This document shows positions 35,218-37,739 of a stretch of 37,739 nucleotides of DNA, piece after piece. The position numbers and the translations under genes are program-made. The stretch is taken from the NCBI GenBank assembly GCA_021839245.1, contig JAKCBQ010000013.1, positions 1 to 37,739 of the forward strand, written 5' to 3'. The notes below the pieces were generated by a model, which was not told the DNA's origin, ran no database searches, and worked only from the letters and a program-made list of their open reading frames with translations. How positions within the stretch are numbered: the first letter of the stretch is position 1; each line of letters begins with the position of its first letter. Source of the stretch: Pseudomonadota bacterium (GTDB lineage Bacteria > Pseudomonadota > Gammaproteobacteria > JAKAQQ01).

Positions 35218-37095
35218 TCAAAGCCGGACGTCGTCCGGGAGTTCGAAAGGAGGAGGAAGGGGGTGGTGGAGTCCGAGGGCTTCGTCGAGGGGGCCGAGCC
35301 AGCGGGCGAAGCGTTGGGCGCGTCCAACCGAGCGGCGGTTGAGGGGCTGGCGGACCTGCCAGACGCTCGCGGTCCGCACGGGCCGCTCGAGGCGGTGGAA
35401 GTCGAGGACGCGGGGGTCCCAGGGAAGAGCGAGGAATTCCAGGATGCGCCGGAGGGTGGGCTCGGGTTCGGCGACGAGGGTTTCGTAGTCGACGTCGAGG
35501 AAGAGGGCGGGGGGGAGATGTCGGCGCCAGAGGGCAAGGGTGGTCTCGTAGATGCGGTATTGCTGGCCGAGAGTGGTGAGGTCGTAGGAGAACTCGTGGC
35601 TCACGCGGAAGCCGGTGGTGTAGCAGGAGAAGCAGGTGTCCTGGGGGTTGCGGCGCATGTGGAGGATGCGGAGCGAGGGGACGAGGGTGCGGAGGAGGTT
35701 CAGGAAGACGTAGTTGCCGGGCATCTTGTCGGTGACGAAGGGCCGGCCGCGGGCGGTCTCGGCGAGGAGATCGGCCGTCTCTCGCCGAAGCCGTGCGATC
35801 TCCTCCGCCGTCGCGGTCTCGAGCCGGGCCGGGAGCTCGCCTATCCGGCGGAGGCCCAGGGTGCGGAGGAGGAGGGCGTGGAAGGCGACCATCTCGCCTC
35901 CCGGGCTCACCGCCGGGTGGGCGGCGAGCATTTCTTCCATGAGGGTGGTGCCCGAGCGGGGCATGCCGACGATGTAGACGGGGGTGAAAGGCAGGGTGGA
36001 GTCGGGAGGTGGGGCGTGGCGGCGGCGGAAAGCCTCGCCGGTGGCGAGGAGGAGCGAGCGGACGAAGTGGGCCTCGGCCCGGGCGTCGTAGCGCTCAGGA
36101 TGGAAGAGGAGGCGATTTCCCCGCCGGTAGAACTCGAAGGCCTCCGCATACTCTCCGGTTTCCTCACAGGCCCCGCCAAGGGCGAGAAGAAAGGTGGCGG
36201 CGTGGGGGTCGTGATCCCAGGGGATGGTGGGGTCGGCGGCGAGACGGCGGGCTCGCTCGAGGTCGCGGGGCGTCTCGTCGTCTCCGCCTTTCAGGATGAG
36301 GAGAAGCCCCCAGGCACGGAAGGAGCGGGGATGGCGGGCAAGGACGTCGCGGAGAGCTTGGCGGGCTTCGGTGAAGCGTCCCTCCTGGATGAGGATGACG
36401 GCCAGTCCGGTCGCCGCCGGCTCGAGCGCGGGGGAGAGGCGGAGGGATTCTCCGAAGGCGCTCCTCGCCCGTTCGTACTCTCCCTGGTTGAGAGCGACCT
36501 CGCCGAGCTGGAAAAGAATCTCAGGATCGCCGGGAGCAAGGCGGTTCGCCTCGCGGAGTGCCTCCTCCGGGGAGAGGTTCATCGCCGAGAGGGCGACGGC
36601 GAGCCCGACATAGGCGTCGACCCGCTCGCGGGACGGAAGATTGCCGTGGGAGACGAGACGGGCGAAGAGATCTCGGGCGTCGGGCCAGCGTCCTCGCTCG
36701 AGCTCGAGCCGGGCGAGCTGGAGGAGGGTCCCGGTGTGTCCGGGCTCGAGCCCGAGGGCCTGCGCAAGCGTCCGGGCGCACTCGTCGAGATGTCCCTGAT
36801 CGTGGAGCGCCCCGGCGAGGTTGCGCCAGAATCCCGCTTCGGCAGGGGCAAGGTCGGTCGAGCGGCGGAGGAGCGCGAGCCCCTCCTCGTGACGGCCCAA
36901 GAGGCGGAGGTTGAGGCCGGCACAGTGGACGACGAGGGGGTCGTGGGGATGGTCGCGGAGGAGTTGTTCGAAGCGCCTGCGCGCGCCTGCGGTGTCTCCG
37001 TGGCGCTGGGCGTCGATGGCCGCACGGAGTTCGAGAGCGGGGACGCCTCCGGGATGGAGGGCGCCCCCCGGGCGGGAAGAGAACGGCGTGCTCAC
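35218..37095 (-). CDS. TPR-sulfotransferase C (TPST-like)
   Basis: This 625-residue protein has TPR-like repeats over residues 20-335 (GDTAGARRRFEQLLRDHPHD, GEYERARSAFGESLRLSPAL, GRFTEARQALRDVLARHPRS). The sulfotransferase domain begins VYIVGMPRSGTTLMEEMLAA (core 377-384), with Gly-Glu at 400-401. This closely parallels the animal tyrosylprotein sulfotransferase motif, in which Glu is the catalytic base. Next come TDKMPGNYVFLNLLRTLVPS, the 3'-phosphate motif HMRRNPQDTCFSCY and the C-terminal VWQVRQPLNRRSVGRAQRFA. The GTG start at 37095 lies 7 bases after a TGGGATAAT box, so the message may be leaderless. The last 165 residues are nearly identical to those of the next gene (D). Confidence 0.92.
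   Translation of the reverse strand: MSTPFSSRPGGALHPGGVPALELRAAIDAQRHGDTAGARRRFEQLLRDHPHDPLVVHCAGLNLRLLGRHEEGLALLRRSTDLAPAEAGFWRNLAGALHDQGHLDECARTLAQALGLEPGHTGTLLQLARLELERGRWPDARDLFARLVSHGNLPSRERVDAYVGLAVALSAMNLSPEEALREANRLAPGDPEILFQLGEVALNQGEYERARSAFGESLRLSPALEPAATGLAVILIQEGRFTEARQALRDVLARHPRSFRAWGLLLILKGGDDETPRDLERARRLAADPTIPWDHDPHAATFLLALGGACEETGEYAEAFEFYRRGNRLLFHPERYDARAEAHFVRSLLLATGEAFRRRHAPPPDSTLPFTPVYIVGMPRSGTTLMEEMLAAHPAVSPGGEMVAFHALLLRTLGLRRIGELPARLETATAEEIARLRRETADLLAETARGRPFVTDKMPGNYVFLNLLRTLVPSLRILHMRRNPQDTCFSCYTTGFRVSHEFSYDLTTLGQQYRIYETTLALWRRHLPPALFLDVDYETLVAEPEPTLRRILEFLALPWDPRVLDFHRLERPVRTASVWQVRQPLNRRSVGRAQRFARWLGPLDEALGLHHPLPPPFELPDDVRL
35234..35415. repeat. Direct repeat, copy 1 (3' end of sulfotransferase C)
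   Basis: 182 bases identical without interruption to 37183-37364, at a constant offset of 1949 bases. Similarity continues with scattered changes to about 35760. Confidence 0.9.
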
Positions 37096-37101
37096 CCGGC
37101 C

Positions 37102-37110
37102 ATTATCCCA
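37102..37110 (-). promoter_or_regulatory. Extended -10 element immediately before sulfotransferase C
   Basis: TGGGATAAT on the minus strand (37110-37102) ends 7 bases before the GTG start codon at 37095, so transcription would begin at or next to the start codon. The intergenic gap to the previous gene is only 71 bases. Confidence 0.45.
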
Positions 37111-37166
37111 CGGGGTGTGAGTCGGAGGACGTCCGCTCCATAGCGGTCTTCAGGTGTGCCTGCCGC

Positions 37167-37739
37167 TCAGAGTTTGGTTCCTTCCGGGAGTTCGAAAGGA
37201 GGAGGAAGGGGGTGGTGGAGTCCGAGGGCTTCGTCGAGGGGGCCGAGCCAGCGGGCGAAGCGTTGGGCGCGTCCAACCGAGCGGCGGTTGAGGGGCTGGC
37301 GGACCTGCCAGACGCTCGCGGTCCGCACGGGCCGCTCGAGGCGGTGGAAGTCGAGGACGCGGGGATCCCAGGGAAGAGCGAGGAATTCCAGGATGCGTCG
37401 GAGAGTGGGCTCGGGTTCGGCGACGAGGGTTTCGTAGTCGACGTCGAGGAAGAGGGCGGGGGGGAGATGTCGGCGCCAGAGGGCGACGGTGGTCTCGTAG
37501 ATGCGGTAGTGCTGGCCGAGAGCGGTGAGGTCGTAGGAGAACTCGTGGCCGTAGCGGAAGGCGGTGGTGTAGCAGGAGAGGCAGGTGTCGCGGGCTTCGC
37601 GGCGCATGTGGAGGATGCGCAGATGCGGGGCGAGGGTGCGGAGGAGTCCGAGATAGAGGTAGTTGCCGGGCATCTTGTCGGTGACGAAGGGGCGACCCGC
37701 GGCGGTGCGCTCGAGAAGCTCGTAGGTCTTCGCGCGCAG
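37167..37739 (-). CDS. TPR-sulfotransferase D, C-terminal part, cut by window edge
   Basis: The minus frame is open from the right edge (LRAKTYELLERTAAGRPFVT) through TDKMPGNYLYLGLLRTLAPH, the 3'-phosphate motif HMRREARDTCLSCYTTAF and the RQPLNRRSVGRAQRFA end, to a stop at 37167-37169, about 190 residues in all. The end of the protein differs from sulfotransferase C at only a few residues, with an uninterrupted 182-bp identical DNA tract (37183-37364). The N-terminal TPR part and the PRSGTT loop lie outside the window. It is first in this cluster as far as can be seen. Confidence 0.9.
   Translation of the reverse strand: MRAKTYELLERTAAGRPFVTDKMPGNYLYLGLLRTLAPHLRILHMRREARDTCLSCYTTAFRYGHEFSYDLTALGQHYRIYETTVALWRRHLPPALFLDVDYETLVAEPEPTLRRILEFLALPWDPRVLDFHRLERPVRTASVWQVRQPLNRRSVGRAQRFARWLGPLDEALGLHHPLPPPFELPEGTKL
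37183..37364. repeat. Direct repeat, copy 2 (3' end of sulfotransferase D)
   Basis: Identical to 35234-35415. The first mismatch is A at 37365 against G at 35416. Similarity continues at lower level toward the right edge. Confidence 0.9.

Noticed and set aside
27733..37143. Very long plus-strand open frames (600-1160 codons) opposite the BNR protein and sulfotransferases
   Set aside because: They are antisense shadows caused by GC-rich third-position bias. Their translations are Glu/Gly/Arg-rich and lack any domain, while the minus strand has clear families.

Overview
The window is GC-rich bacterial DNA, most likely from a gammaproteobacterium. The indications are a large TonB-dependent receptor ending in Phe, S9 and S10 secreted peptidases, TPR-sulfotransferases, a YtrB-type ABC pair, CCA-encoding tRNA genes and sigma70-like TATAAT boxes. 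The mix resembles Xanthomonadales-like or acidophilic lineages, but no marker gene here fixes the taxon.

Layout. Positions 1-14.8 kb hold mostly intact chromosomal genes: a fasciclin-domain protein (cut by the left edge), tRNA-Arg(CCT), a TonB-dependent receptor, a membrane diguanylate cyclase, a phosphoribosyltransferase, a DUF1993 protein, an S9 peptidase, an aldo/keto reductase, tRNA-Lys(TTT), a pirin, a Cys-rich secreted protein of unknown function and an S10 carboxypeptidase with a strong terminator. Positions 14.8-27.6 kb are an accessory, heavily scarred region. They hold an IS30 transposase tail, a less GC-rich APS reductase gene (cysH), two dead IS256-type elements, a hipBA toxin-antitoxin pair, an aldehyde dehydrogenase, a DUF488 gene, a broken Fic gene, a fasciclin remnant, a YtrB-like ABC transporter whose upstream gene was cut, a TonB-receptor tail and an Abi_2 gene with its own promoter. 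Positions 27.8-37.7 kb, all on the minus strand, hold a 1121-residue secreted BNR/VPS10-like repeat protein and a cluster of four TPR-sulfotransferases with an SseB-domain gene inserted among them. The last sulfotransferase is cut by the right edge.

How the genes may work together. The sulfotransferases carry a PRSGTT-type motif followed about 16 residues later by Gly-Glu, the layout of tyrosylprotein sulfotransferases. A peptide or protein sulfation locus is therefore the most interesting reading of the right end. The secreted peptidases, BNR protein and TonB receptor suggest peptide or glycopeptide scavenging, but no direct link to the sulfotransferases is visible. Two sulfotransferase genes share an uninterrupted 182-bp identical tract, a sign of recent duplication or gene conversion.

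The middle region looks like a repeatedly used integration site. Truncated gene ends abut each other there, and the complete IS256 copy lacks a target duplication, which implies deletions or recombination after insertion.
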